A stretch of DNA of 11,130 bases from an uncultured Oscillospiraceae bacterium (lineage in GTDB: Bacteria > Bacillota_A > Clostridia > Oscillospirales > Acutalibacteraceae): the NCBI GenBank assembly GCA_905211185.1, contig CAJLZR010000013.1, forward strand, positions 1 to 11,130, read 5' to 3'. Below the pieces are notes generated by a model. That model made no database searches. It was not told where the DNA came from and saw nothing but the letters and a program-made list of their open reading frames with translations. A program made the position numbers and the translations under genes. Shown here one piece after another: positions 1 to 6,984 of the stretch (within the stretch, counting starts at the first letter, position 1; each line of letters starts with the position of its first letter).

Positions 1-5
1 GTTGA

Positions 6-767
6 AAATCAGGTTTTCCGCGGCAAAGAGTCCCGGGAGAAGGAAAAAGAGAAAAAGGCTGGGGGATTGAAAAAACATTCAGAGAGGGACAGAAAAAACA
101 GCGGCTTGATGATTTGTTTTTCTACTTTATTGATTTGGCAAAAAAACTAAAGCCAAAAGTTATTGTTGCCGAAAATGTTAAGGGATTGATATTTAAAAAA
201 GCCAGAGGATATGTAAATGAAATTCTCAAACGCTTTGACAAAGCCGGATATGATGTTCAAATTTTTCTTTTAAACAGTGCAAAAATGGGAGTTCCGCAAA
301 GGAGAGAACGAACTTTTTTTATTGCAAGAAGAAAAGATTTGAAGTTTCCAAAAATGGTTCTTAATTTTAGTGAAAAGCCGATTACTTATGGTGAATTTAA
401 AGATACAAATTTCAAACTGCTTCATAGAGGAACTGATGAATATAAATATTGGCATCTAAAAAAATCATCCGACACGTCACTCAGAGATGCGATACTTAGA
501 GAAACAGGCAAAAACAAAAGGTTTAATGAGAAATACATCAAAGATAATATGGTTTGCGGAACTATCGTATCGAAAGGGAAAATTTTGAGATTTGATTTTC
601 CGGCAAAAATAAGTAACAAAGATATAATTACGATTCAGACGTTCCCCCAAGATTACAATTTTTGCGGTCAAAACGTTCAATATGTTTGTGGGATGAGCGT
701 TCCGCCGATAATGATGAAAAAACTTGCAGAGCAAATTTATTTGCAAATATTTAAAAACATGAGGTGA
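6..767 (+). CDS. DNA (cytosine-5-)-methyltransferase, 5'-incomplete
   Basis: This is the C-terminal part of a C5 cytosine DNA methyltransferase, which methylates phage or host DNA, probably against restriction. Seen: motif VI Glu-Asn-Val at 171-179, motif VIII QRRER at 297-311, and a motif X-like GMSVPP at 690-707. The frame is open from base 6 and reads GKREKGWG then FREGQ just upstream of a TTG at 114. That segment belongs to phage C5 methyltransferases, so TTG 114 is an internal codon and not a true start. Motif I and the catalytic Pro-Cys loop are missing: a TGA lies at 3-5, and the codons where Pro-Cys is expected read F-P-R-Q. Either the gene is frameshifted in its first 45 bases or it is a remnant. 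It ends 4 nt before terS, and the terS ribosome site spans its stop codon, so the two are probably co-transcribed. Family certain, integrity doubtful. Confidence 0.85.
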   Translation, partial: KSGFPRQRVPGEGKREKGWGIEKTFREGQKKQRLDDLFFYFIDLAKKLKPKVIVAENVKGLIFKKARGYVNEILKRFDKAGYDVQIFLLNSAKMGVPQRRERTFFIARRKDLKFPKMVLNFSEKPITYGEFKDTNFKLLHRGTDEYKYWHLKKSSDTSLRDAILRETGKNKRFNEKYIKDNMVCGTIVSKGKILRFDFPAKISNKDIITIQTFPQDYNFCGQNVQYVCGMSVPPIMMKKLAEQIYLQIFKNMR

Positions 768-771
768 GATA

Positions 772-1137
772 TTGTCAAAAATAGATTTAAATAAACAAGC
801 ACAAGAAATTCTTGAAATTGCCGAAAAACACGGTGTTGAACAGAATTTCTTTTTTCTTACGACTTTTAAGCGTTATCAGGTTCAAATCGGGATATTAAAT
901 GACTTAGAAAAAACAATCCGAGAAGAAGGAACTTTAGTTACAAAAGAATATGTCAAAGGGCGGAAAAATGTATATTCGCACCCCGCAATCTCGGACTATA
1001 ACCGAACAACCGACAGCGCCAACAAAACAGTTGTAACGCTTATGAAAATAATTACAACACTTAGGGACCGTCAAGACGATGACGAGCCTGATCCACTCTT
1101 AGAAATACTTAGCGGAAGGAGTGTGAAAATAGATTGA
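772..1137 (+). CDS. terS: Phage terminase small subunit, P27 family
   Basis: A 121-residue protein resembling P27-family small terminases, which recognise the packaging site and load the large subunit onto DNA. Seen: a helical N-terminal half and the C-terminal pattern HPAISDYNRTTDSANKTV followed by a leucine/isoleucine-rich helix, typical of P27 small subunits. The TTG start at 772 has a good GAGGTG ribosome site at 761-766 with a 5-nt spacer. The site lies across the stop codon of the methyltransferase gene, suggesting coupled translation. The stop TGA (1135-1137) overlaps the proposed first codon of the large terminase. Length and position directly before the large subunit are normal for HK97-type packaging modules. 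Confidence 0.9.
   Translation: MSKIDLNKQAQEILEIAEKHGVEQNFFFLTTFKRYQVQIGILNDLEKTIREEGTLVTKEYVKGRKNVYSHPAISDYNRTTDSANKTVVTLMKIITTLRDRQDDDEPDPLLEILSGRSVKID
1116..1121 (+). promoter_or_regulatory. Ribosome binding site supporting an ATT start for terL
   Basis: AAGGAG lies inside the end of terS, 11 nt before the ATT at 1133. No other ribosome site precedes the next canonical codon, ATG 1322, so this site argues for the upstream start. The spacing is slightly long, and the ATT overlaps the terS stop (ATTGA), so reinitiation may help. Confidence 0.5.
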
Positions 1138-2818
1138 AAAGTATATAAATAACAAAGCGTATGAATATGCGAAAGGAGTTATAAATGGTGAAACCTCTGC
1201 CCCTCGATACGTCATAAAGACGTGCCAAAACTTTATAGATATTTGCGAAAATAAATCGGACAAATATTTTTTTGATATTTCAAAATTTGAAAAAATAGAG
1301 AACATATTAAAGCTTCTTGTTATGCCAAGAGGTCTTAAAGTCGGTAAAAGCATTTACGAATGTTCATGCGGCTATCAATGGCTTTTGTATGCCTCCGCTC
1401 TTTGCGTGGTATATAGAGATAATCCAAATAAAAGAAGATATGAAACTGTGATACTCGAAGTCGGAAGAAAAAACTTTAAGACTTTCACTATCGCAACGAT
1501 TTTCGTACTTCTTTTTTTGTTGGAACCAAAGTTTTCTAAATTTTATTCGGTAGCACCCGACGGAGCACTTTCAAGAGAAGTCAAAACGGCAATTGAAGAA
1601 ATTTTAAAAAGTAGCCCTTTTATTTACCAAAATAAAAATCGTTATAGATTTAAGATTTTGCGTGATTATATTGAGTTTCTGCCAAACGAAAATAAGTATA
1701 TTCCGCTTAACTATTCAAATTCAAGAATGGACGGAAAACTCCCGAATGTGTTTTTGGCGGACGAAGTCGGAGCACTTCCGAACAGCTATGCAGTTGAAGC
1801 CATGAGGTCAGGACAACTTAATATTTTAAATAAGCTCGGCTGTATTGTTTCAACAAAATATCCGACAGCGAACAATCCTTTTGAAGATGAAGTTAATTAT
1901 GCCAAGAAAGTTTTAGACGGAGTTCAAAAAGATGAAACCGTCTTTTCTTTACTTTACGAACCTGACAACACAGAGCTATGGACAAATGATGACATGATTT
2001 TAAAGCACGCAAACCCCGTCGCCCTTGAAATTCCTGAGATTTGGGAAGATTTAATCAAGAAAAGAGCAAGAGCAATTTCGGTGGAATCTGCGAGAGAAAA
2101 CTTTTTAACTAAGCACTGCAACATTATTTATCAAGGCTCAGGCACCGAAAGTTTTATTGATATAAAAGACCTTCAAAATTGCCGAGTAAACAAAATTGAT
2201 TGGAGCGGTCGAGAGGTGTATATCGGCGTTGACTTGTCAATGAGCAACGATAATACAGCAGTTGCAATTGCAAGCGAAGAAAACGGGAAAATACTTGCCG
2301 ATGTGATTTGCTTTATACCGGAAGGAAGACTCGAGGAAAAAAGCAAATTTGAAAGGCTTGATTATCGCAGATTTATTCGGAGCTTTAAATGTATCGCTTG
2401 CGGAAATAAAACCATTGATTATGGAGTCGTTGAAGATTTTGTATTTGGAATTGAAGAAAAATACAAAGTAAAAATTAAAGCAATCGGGTTTGATAGGTAC
2501 AATGCCATAAGTTCGGCTCAGAAATGGAACCGAAAATATAACACAGTAGAAATAAGACAACACAGCGACACACTTCACCCACCGACAAAACTTTTATCCG
2601 AGAAAATAACAAACGGCGAATTTGAGTATGAGAAAAACACCTTGCTTGAAATAAATTTCGAAAATGCAAGGTGCACTTATGACACAAATATGAACCGCTA
2701 TGTTACCAAGAAAAAATCAAACGGAAAAGTTGATATGGTTGTAGCGCTAATTAATGCCGTATATCTACTTCAGCAAGATGTAATTTTTGATGACACAGGC
2801 TGGGCGGTACAATTTTAA
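1133..2818 (+). CDS. terL: Phage terminase large subunit (ATPase and nuclease)
   Basis: The packaging motor: an N-terminal ATPase drives DNA into the prohead and a C-terminal RNase H-fold nuclease cuts the genome. Counting from ATT 1133 (561 residues), seen: Walker A-like GRKNFKT at 111-117, Walker B VFLADE at 206-211, coupling motif STKYP at 240-244, and nuclease acidic residues D367 (GVDLS), D454 (GFDRY) and D534 (KVDMVVAL). A CIAC pair lies within the nuclease half. The first canonical codon, ATG 1322, would remove 63 residues that fit the family (PRYVIKTCQNF, then KIENILKLL just ahead of the ATPase core). The frame upstream of 1322 contains no ATG, GTG or TTG back to the TAG at 1130-1132, so the likely start is ATT 1133. 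Walker A has Phe where Gly is commonest. The stop is 2 nt from the convergent RHH gene. Confidence 0.95.
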   Translation: MEKYINNKAYEYAKGVINGETSAPRYVIKTCQNFIDICENKSDKYFFDISKFEKIENILKLLVMPRGLKVGKSIYECSCGYQWLLYASALCVVYRDNPNKRRYETVILEVGRKNFKTFTIATIFVLLFLLEPKFSKFYSVAPDGALSREVKTAIEEILKSSPFIYQNKNRYRFKILRDYIEFLPNENKYIPLNYSNSRMDGKLPNVFLADEVGALPNSYAVEAMRSGQLNILNKLGCIVSTKYPTANNPFEDEVNYAKKVLDGVQKDETVFSLLYEPDNTELWTNDDMILKHANPVALEIPEIWEDLIKKRARAISVESARENFLTKHCNIIYQGSGTESFIDIKDLQNCRVNKIDWSGREVYIGVDLSMSNDNTAVAIASEENGKILADVICFIPEGRLEEKSKFERLDYRRFIRSFKCIACGNKTIDYGVVEDFVFGIEEKYKVKIKAIGFDRYNAISSAQKWNRKYNTVEIRQHSDTLHPPTKLLSEKITNGEFEYEKNTLLEINFENARCTYDTNMNRYVTKKKSNGKVDMVVALINAVYLLQQDVIFDDTGWAVQF

Positions 2819-2820
2819 AT

Positions 2821-3003
2821 TTAATTATCGTTTGGCAATTCTATCTCACCGTTCGATTTTTCAAATTCTCTTATACATTTCTGGATCAAATAAATAATTT
2901 GCCCATTGGCTGACCTACCTTCAAATTTAGAAATGTAGTGTAGCTTAAAATGTAATTTCTTATCGATTCTTATGCCAATGTGTTTGTCTTTTTCCAGTTT
3001 CAA
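2821..3003 (-). CDS. Ribbon-helix-helix (Arc-like) DNA-binding protein
   Basis: A 60-residue protein with the layout of an Arc/Mnt-type ribbon-helix-helix repressor, which binds operators as a dimer through a beta-strand. Seen: predicted strand HIGIRID (8-14), helix A 15-27, then GRSANGQ starting helix B (30-48), which runs into IQKCIREFEKS. The tail is short and polar. The start is TTG at 3003 with GAGGTGA on the minus strand (complement of 3009-3015) and a 5-nt spacer. It is antisense to the late operon, converges on terL with 2 nt between stops, and diverges from the SLOG gene across a 123-nt region rich in GTACTT/AAGTAC half-sites. Inference: it represses itself and/or the SLOG gene. It could also be an orphan antitoxin-like regulator; no toxin partner is seen beside it. 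Confidence 0.75.
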   Translation of the reverse strand: MKLEKDKHIGIRIDKKLHFKLHYISKFEGRSANGQIIYLIQKCIREFEKSNGEIELPNDN

Positions 3004-3020
3004 TTATATCACCTCATAAT

Positions 3021-3059
3021 GTACTTAATTAGTTTGCCCGTCAAGTTGATTTTAAGTAC
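3021..3059. repeat. Distal operator-like half-sites GTACTTAA / TTAAGTAC
   Basis: GTACTTAA (3021-3028) and its exact complement TTAAGTAC (3052-3059) face each other across 23 nt, using the same core as the perfect palindrome at 3081-3103. The second copy sits in TTGATTTTAAGTACA, which recurs with one T fewer around 3088-3101. Repeated half-sites in a divergent intergenic region suggest cooperative binding of the RHH protein; this is inferred. Confidence 0.45.
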
Positions 3060-3075
3060 AAAACGAGATAATATG

Positions 3076-3103
3076 TTGTCAGTGTACTTGATTTAAGTAC
3101 ACT
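3076..3103 (+). promoter_or_regulatory. Candidate promoter of the SLOG gene, overlapping the operator
   Basis: TTGTCA (3076-3081) and TACACT (3098-3103) are 16 nt apart. Transcription would start near 3110, just before the ribosome site at 3113-3120. The -10 box and spacer are covered by the 3081-3103 palindrome, so binding there would block polymerase. The -10 match is only moderate, so this is tentative. Confidence 0.35.
3081..3103. promoter_or_regulatory. Palindromic operator candidate, 9-bp arms
   Basis: AGTGTACTT (3081-3089) and AAGTACACT (3095-3103) are perfect complements with a 5-nt spacer GATTT. The site lies between two divergent genes, one of which encodes a ribbon-helix-helix DNA-binding protein, and the core GTACTT recurs twice more in the same gap. 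This is the expected layout of an autoregulated operator. A terminator is unlikely: it lies upstream of a gene and has no downstream T-run. Confidence 0.55.
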
Positions 3104-3112
3104 AAATTTTTA

Positions 3113-3120
3113 AAGAGGTG
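3113..3120 (+). promoter_or_regulatory. Ribosome binding site of the SLOG gene
   Basis: AAGAGGTG lies 6 nt before ATT 3127. The alternative start GTG 3118 is part of this ribosome site and has no site of its own, so ATT 3127 is better placed. The minus-strand RHH gene has the nearly identical leader GAGGTGATA before its TTG. Confidence 0.45.
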
Positions 3121-3126
3121 ATAACT

Positions 3127-3468
3127 ATTAAAATCGCAATAATAGGGTCAAGAAGTTTAGTAGATGTAGAAATATCAAAATATATCCCCGAAAATGTAAG
3201 GGAGATAATATCGGGTGGGGCTATCGGTATTGACACTTTAGCCGAAAAAGTGGCAGACGAAAGGAGAATATCAAAATCAATTATTCGACCCGAATATGAT
3301 AAATACGGCAAAAAAGCTCCGCTCATAAGAAACAAAGAAATTGTGGAAAGAGCGGATTTTGTTATTGCGTTTTGGGACGGAAAATCGAGAGGCACAAAAT
3401 TTACAATCGACTATGCAAAAAAGCTAAATAAGAAAGTTAAAATCTATGTTAAAGGAGGCACAAGTTGA
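3127..3468 (+). CDS. SLOG-domain (cpYpsA-related, DUF2493-like) protein
   Basis: A 113-residue single-domain SLOG protein, a Rossmann-like fold thought to bind nucleotides or nucleotide-derived ligands. Numbered from ATT 3127: KIAIIGSRS at 2-10 (first strand and glycine loop), ISGGAIGIDTLAE at 28-40, and YGKKAPLIRNKEIVERADFV at 60-79 followed by IAFWDGKSRGTK. All three blocks are family hallmarks. The GTG at 3118 is the nearest canonical start, adding three residues, but it lies inside the ribosome site. The stop overlaps the portal start by 4 nt (TTGA), so it is translated with the late operon. It may also have its own promoter, under the divergent RHH protein. The biochemical role of stand-alone phage members is not established; relatives are predicted in nucleotide-signalling and phage-host conflict systems. 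Confidence 0.85.
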   Translation: MKIAIIGSRSLVDVEISKYIPENVREIISGGAIGIDTLAEKVADERRISKSIIRPEYDKYGKKAPLIRNKEIVERADFVIAFWDGKSRGTKFTIDYAKKLNKKVKIYVKGGTS

Positions 3469-4682
3469 AATTTTTTAATTTTAGAAACAAAAACCAAGAG
3501 CAAGAAAACGAAATAAGACAAAGCGATGATTTAATTTTAAAAAGTTTTTTAAGCGAAGATACGATTTCCGAGCGTGAAGCAATGAATATTCCAGCCGTTT
3601 CAAAATGCGTTAACTTAATTGCCGATACAGTTTCGATGATTCCGATAAAACTATACAAAGAGGAAAACGCGGGCGGAAAAAGAAAAACTGTTGAAGTGGA
3701 AGACGAGCGGTGCGACTTATTCAACCTTGATACAAAAGATACGCTCGACGGCGTGCAGTTTAAAAGAGCGTTGGTTCGTGATTATCTGCTTTTTGGAGGT
3801 GCTTATGCGTATATCAAAAAGCGACGAAATACAGTAAAATCACTCAATTATGTGAGTTTTGAAAATGTTCATATAATAGAAAATTTTGACCCGATTTTTA
3901 AAGACTACAATATTTTAATAGGCGGTCAAAGTTACAAACCTTTTGAGTTTTTAAAGGTGCTCAGGTCAACAAAAGACGGAGCAAACGGACTCGGAATTAT
4001 AAACCAAAATCAAGAACTTTTAAAAGTTGCATACTTAACGCTTAAATTTGAACAAAGTCTTGTTTCTACGGGCGGAAGTAAAAAGGGCTTTATCAAATCA
4101 GAAAAGAAAATCACAAAAGAAGCAATGGACAGTTTAAAAAGGGCGTGGCGTGAGCTTTACTGCAACACGGAAAACAATGTGATAGTTCTTAATGATAATC
4201 TTGATTTTAAAGAGGCAAGCAATACCTCGACCGAAATGCAGCTTAATGAAAACAAAAATTCAATAAACAATTCTATCTTGGATATTTTTGGAGTACCAAC
4301 AGATTGGAACTGGGAAACATTTATAAAAACAGCGGTAATGCCGATTTTATCAGCCATAGAATGTGCGCTTAACAGGGACTTACTTCTCGAAAAAGAGAAG
4401 AAGTCCTTATATTTTGCGTTCGATACCAAAGAAATCACTAAGGGAGATATAAAAACACGCTTTGAGGCTTACAAAACGGCGCTTGACGCAAATTTAATGC
4501 AGATTGATGAGTGCAGATATATGGAAGATTTGGAACCTTTGGGATTAAACTTTATCAAATTAGGATTACAAGATGTGCTTTTCAATCCGCAGACAAAGGA
4601 AGTTTACACACCGAACACAAACAAAGTTACAAATATTTCAGACACGGGAGGTGAAAATTTTGAGAATAGAAATCAGAAATAA
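3465..4682 (+). CDS. HK97-family portal protein
   Basis: The dodecameric portal ring at the head vertex, through which DNA enters and leaves and to which terminase and connectors bind. Of 405 residues, seen: AMNIPAVSKCVNLIADTVSMIP (split here as AMNIPAVSKC then VNLIADTVSM) and IKLYKE near 40-65, the RALVRDYLLFGGAYAYI helix region near 105, and LDFKEASNTSTEMQL followed by LDIFGVP near 245-275. These are characteristic of the HK97 portal family. The start TTG 3465 is preceded by AAAGGAGG with a 6-nt spacer. It overlaps the SLOG stop by 4 nt and the protease start by 23 nt. The length is normal. Confidence 0.94.
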   Translation: MKFFNFRNKNQEQENEIRQSDDLILKSFLSEDTISEREAMNIPAVSKCVNLIADTVSMIPIKLYKEENAGGKRKTVEVEDERCDLFNLDTKDTLDGVQFKRALVRDYLLFGGAYAYIKKRRNTVKSLNYVSFENVHIIENFDPIFKDYNILIGGQSYKPFEFLKVLRSTKDGANGLGIINQNQELLKVAYLTLKFEQSLVSTGGSKKGFIKSEKKITKEAMDSLKRAWRELYCNTENNVIVLNDNLDFKEASNTSTEMQLNENKNSINNSILDIFGVPTDWNWETFIKTAVMPILSAIECALNRDLLLEKEKKSLYFAFDTKEITKGDIKTRFEAYKTALDANLMQIDECRYMEDLEPLGLNFIKLGLQDVLFNPQTKEVYTPNTNKVTNISDTGGENFENRNQK

Positions 4683-5250
4683 CAGCGTTTTACTTGACGG
4701 GTATGTCAATGCGGTTGCAAGAGATTCAAGACCTATGCTTGATGAAAACGGCGAAAAATTCGTGGAACAAATAACGCCGAAAACATTTCAGAGAGCAGTG
4801 GAAAAAAGTGATGATATTTTATGCCTTTTAAACCACGAACCAAGCCGCAAACTCGGAAGTACAAAGGAAGGAAACATCGAACTTTTTGAAGATAATATCG
4901 GACTTCGAGCAATTTGCAAGATTACAGACAGCGAGGTGATTAAAAAAGCGAAAGAAAATAAATTGCGTGGCTGGAGCTTTGGATTTGAAGCAGTTAAGGA
5001 ACACGAAGAACAAGCAAGCGAAAATCTTAAAAGACGGTTTGTCGATGATATGAACTTATTTGAAGTTTCTATAATTGATGACCGCAAAATTCCTTGCTAT
5101 ATCGGAACTTCAATCGAAACTCGAGCAGATAAAAATTCAAAAATAGAATACAGAGGGCGGACAGTGTCCGCTTTTTGTTTCAAGGAAAAACAAATTGATT
5201 ATTCAAATTACGAAAAAATTTTAAAGGAGATTAAGAACTATGGAACTTAA
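4660..5250 (+). CDS. HK97-family prohead protease
   Basis: The assembly protease (peptidase family S78/U35) that cleaves the delta domain from the capsid protein inside the prohead. From TTG 4660 (196 residues): the conserved N-terminal LLDGYVNAVARDSR (11-24), probable catalytic His59 in NHEPSRKLGS, Ser106 in GWSFGF, and Glu134 in LFEVSII. The frame is open further upstream, but TTG 4660 has GGGAGGTG at 4646-4653 with a 6-nt spacer and gives the family N-terminus. It overlaps the portal gene by 23 nt and the capsid start by 11 nt, the usual portal-protease-capsid order with translational coupling. Confidence 0.93.
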   Translation: MRIEIRNNSVLLDGYVNAVARDSRPMLDENGEKFVEQITPKTFQRAVEKSDDILCLLNHEPSRKLGSTKEGNIELFEDNIGLRAICKITDSEVIKKAKENKLRGWSFGFEAVKEHEEQASENLKRRFVDDMNLFEVSIIDDRKIPCYIGTSIETRADKNSKIEYRGRTVSAFCFKEKQIDYSNYEKILKEIKNYGT

Positions 5251-6439
5251 ATATTTAACCGAGCAACGCTCAGAAAACCAAGAAAAAATGCAAAAAATTT
5301 TAGACACGGCAAAACTTGAAAAACGTGCGCTAAGCGAAGAAGAAATCGCAAAATTTAACGAACTTAAAAAATTAATTGATGAAATTGATGCAACAATCAA
5401 AGCGGAAGATGAAGCGAGAAAAATGGATATGCAAGAAAAAGAAGAAGAAAAACAAACTGAGGAAACCGAAGATTCAAGCAAAGAAGAACGCGCATTTGTA
5501 GACTTCATTGTTACAGGTGAAGAAAGAGCAAACAGCCCGGGAATGTCTTATGGCAGTAACGGAGCTATTGTGCCAGTGGCTATCGCAAAAAAGATAATTG
5601 AAAAAGTAAAAGAGCTTTCCCCTATTTATGAAAGAGTCGAGAAATTCCACACGAGCGGAACACTTGAAATTCCCGTTTATGATGTGGATTCAGACGCAAC
5701 AAGTCCGACCGGAGATGTAAATGTCGCATATCAAGGAGATGAATTTACTTCTTTGGTTGCAGGTCAAGGCAAATTTACTTCAGTTGAACTCAAAGGATAT
5801 TCACACGGCGCTTTATCCGTCATAAGTCGCAAGCTTTTAAATAACACGGATATAGACATAACAAAGTTTTTAACAAACAAAATTGCTCAAGCCTTTGCTG
5901 AGTTTTGGGAAAAGGAATTACTCGTCGGCACGGGTTCAACAAACAATCACATGACAGGAGCAATATCCACCACAAACTTAGTCGCAACCGGAAACACGAC
6001 TTACACAGCCGCAAATGCAGCCAAGATTGACAAGCTCATAGATTTACAACTTGCAGTCCCTCAACAATATCAAAAAAATGCAATTTGGATTATGAACAAA
6101 GCTGTATTTACAGAGCTTCGAAAGGCAAAAGACGGGAACGGGAATTATTACATGGCTTACGGAAAAGGCTTAACAGGTGGCTTTGATTGGGAGTTTTTGG
6201 GCAGGCCCGTATATATTTCCGAAAATATGCCCGCAGCTACGACCGCAAACAATATCCCTGTTTTATACGGAGATTTTTCAGGTATGGCGATGAAAATATC
6301 TCAAGACCTAGAAATTCAGTTAATGCGTGAAAAGTATATTGATAAAAACGCAATCGGGATTGTCGGTTGGGCTGAGTGCGATTCCAAAGTTCAAAACAAT
6401 CAAATGATTGCAGGTCTTAAAATGGCTGCAAGCGTCTAA
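5240..6439 (+). CDS. HK97-fold major capsid protein with delta domain
   Basis: The shell subunit, 399 residues. Residues 1 to about 85 are charged and helical, rich in Glu/Lys (LSEEEIAKFNELKKLIDEID), and act as the scaffolding delta domain. The HK97 fold begins near residue 97 (ANSPGMSYGSNGAIVPV) with the N-arm and E-loop region following (IPVYDVDSD). The C-terminal part includes WIMNKAVFTELRKAKD and AVGIVGWAE-like beta segments (here NAIGIVGWAECDSK). Cleavage by the neighbouring protease probably falls between about 85 and 100. No separate scaffold gene is present, consistent with a built-in delta domain. ATG 5240 follows AAAGGAG at 5223-5229 and overlaps the protease gene by 11 nt. Confidence 0.95.
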   Translation: MELKYLTEQRSENQEKMQKILDTAKLEKRALSEEEIAKFNELKKLIDEIDATIKAEDEARKMDMQEKEEEKQTEETEDSSKEERAFVDFIVTGEERANSPGMSYGSNGAIVPVAIAKKIIEKVKELSPIYERVEKFHTSGTLEIPVYDVDSDATSPTGDVNVAYQGDEFTSLVAGQGKFTSVELKGYSHGALSVISRKLLNNTDIDITKFLTNKIAQAFAEFWEKELLVGTGSTNNHMTGAISTTNLVATGNTTYTAANAAKIDKLIDLQLAVPQQYQKNAIWIMNKAVFTELRKAKDGNGNYYMAYGKGLTGGFDWEFLGRPVYISENMPAATTANNIPVLYGDFSGMAMKISQDLEIQLMREKYIDKNAIGIVGWAECDSKVQNNQMIAGLKMAASV

Positions 6440-6456
6440 AAAGGAAGTGAATTTTA

Positions 6457-6675
6457 ATGTCATATAACGTAAAAAACTACACCGAGCAGGGCGGAGAAAC
6501 AACGGTAATCGGCGGAACACTTGAAATTAAAGAAGGTGCGTCAGTAACGGGACTTCCGCAAGCAGAAAATCAGGCGGATAGCACAGCGGCAACGATTGCA
6601 GACTTAAAATCAGATTTCAATTCTTTACTTTCAAAACTGAAATCATCGGGGCTTATGGGAGATCACGAATCATGA
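6457..6675 (+). CDS. Small head-fibre-like protein
   Basis: A 72-residue protein resembling the short 'head fiber' proteins found after the capsid gene in many Bacillota prophages. Seen: KNYTEQGGETTVIGGTLEIK at the N-terminus, GLPQAENQADSTAATIADLK in the middle, and FNSLLSKLKSSGLM at the end, all matching that family pattern. It may decorate the capsid surface; the role is inferred from family annotation and position. ATG 6457 follows AAGGAAG, and the stop overlaps the next start by 4 nt (ATGA). Confidence 0.8.
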   Translation: MSYNVKNYTEQGGETTVIGGTLEIKEGASVTGLPQAENQADSTAATIADLKSDFNSLLSKLKSSGLMGDHES

Positions 6676-6968
6676 TTGTAAGCGAGATAACAGTAAAAAA
6701 TTTAGCTGATTATTTAAAGCTTGATTTTGAAAGTTTAACCGAAGAAGAAACGGCGGAGCTTAGCACATTTTTAAGCTCTGCCAAAGCCTTTATTTCAGAA
6801 TATACGGGGCTCAACTTAGAAGAAATTGACGGTCATGAAACTTTTGTAATTGCGGTTTATGTCTTAGTTCAAGATATGTATGACAACAGAAGTTACTATG
6901 TAGATAAAAGCAACTTAAATCAAGTAGTGGCGCACATTTTAAATATGCACTCGGTTAATTTGTTATAA
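6672..6968 (+). CDS. Head-tail connector, gp6-like
   Basis: A 98-residue alpha-helical protein of the HK97 gp6-like connector group, which forms a ring on the portal. Seen: the EITVKNLADYLKLD opening, then STFLSSAKAFISEYTGL and FVIAVYVLVQDMYDNRSYYV. This three-helix pattern, ending in a Tyr/Asp-rich motif, is typical. The position between capsid/fibre and head-closure genes agrees. The ATG overlaps the fibre gene stop (ATGA) and has no independent strong ribosome site, so translation is probably coupled. Confidence 0.85.
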   Translation: MIVSEITVKNLADYLKLDFESLTEEETAELSTFLSSAKAFISEYTGLNLEEIDGHETFVIAVYVLVQDMYDNRSYYVDKSNLNQVVAHILNMHSVNLL

Positions 6969-6984
6969 ATTGGGAGGCACAAAA

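Noticed and set aside
2237..2578. Minus-strand ORF of 113 codons inside terL, and similar antisense ORFs in other late genes (for example 8285-8602 and 10674-10994).
   Set aside because: They are shadows of strongly conserved plus-strand genes, lack ribosome sites, and have low-complexity or hydrophobic translations without family patterns.
3016..3044. A minus-strand TTGACG-N17-CATTAT promoter for the RHH gene (complement of 3039-3044 and 3016-3021).
   Set aside because: Transcription would begin near 3009, leaving out most of the gene's ribosome site (3009-3015), so it cannot make a normally translated RHH message. It may still be part of the operator region.
3081..3103. The perfect palindrome as a phage attachment site or terminator.
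   Set aside because: It lies in a divergent promoter region with related half-sites nearby; there is no integrase, no T-run, and no matching direct repeat elsewhere in the window.
4573..4659. Longer start for the prohead protease.
   Set aside because: The added residues lie wholly within the portal gene and are Arg/Gln/Thr-rich without family similarity, whereas TTG 4660 has an ideal ribosome site and gives the family N-terminus.
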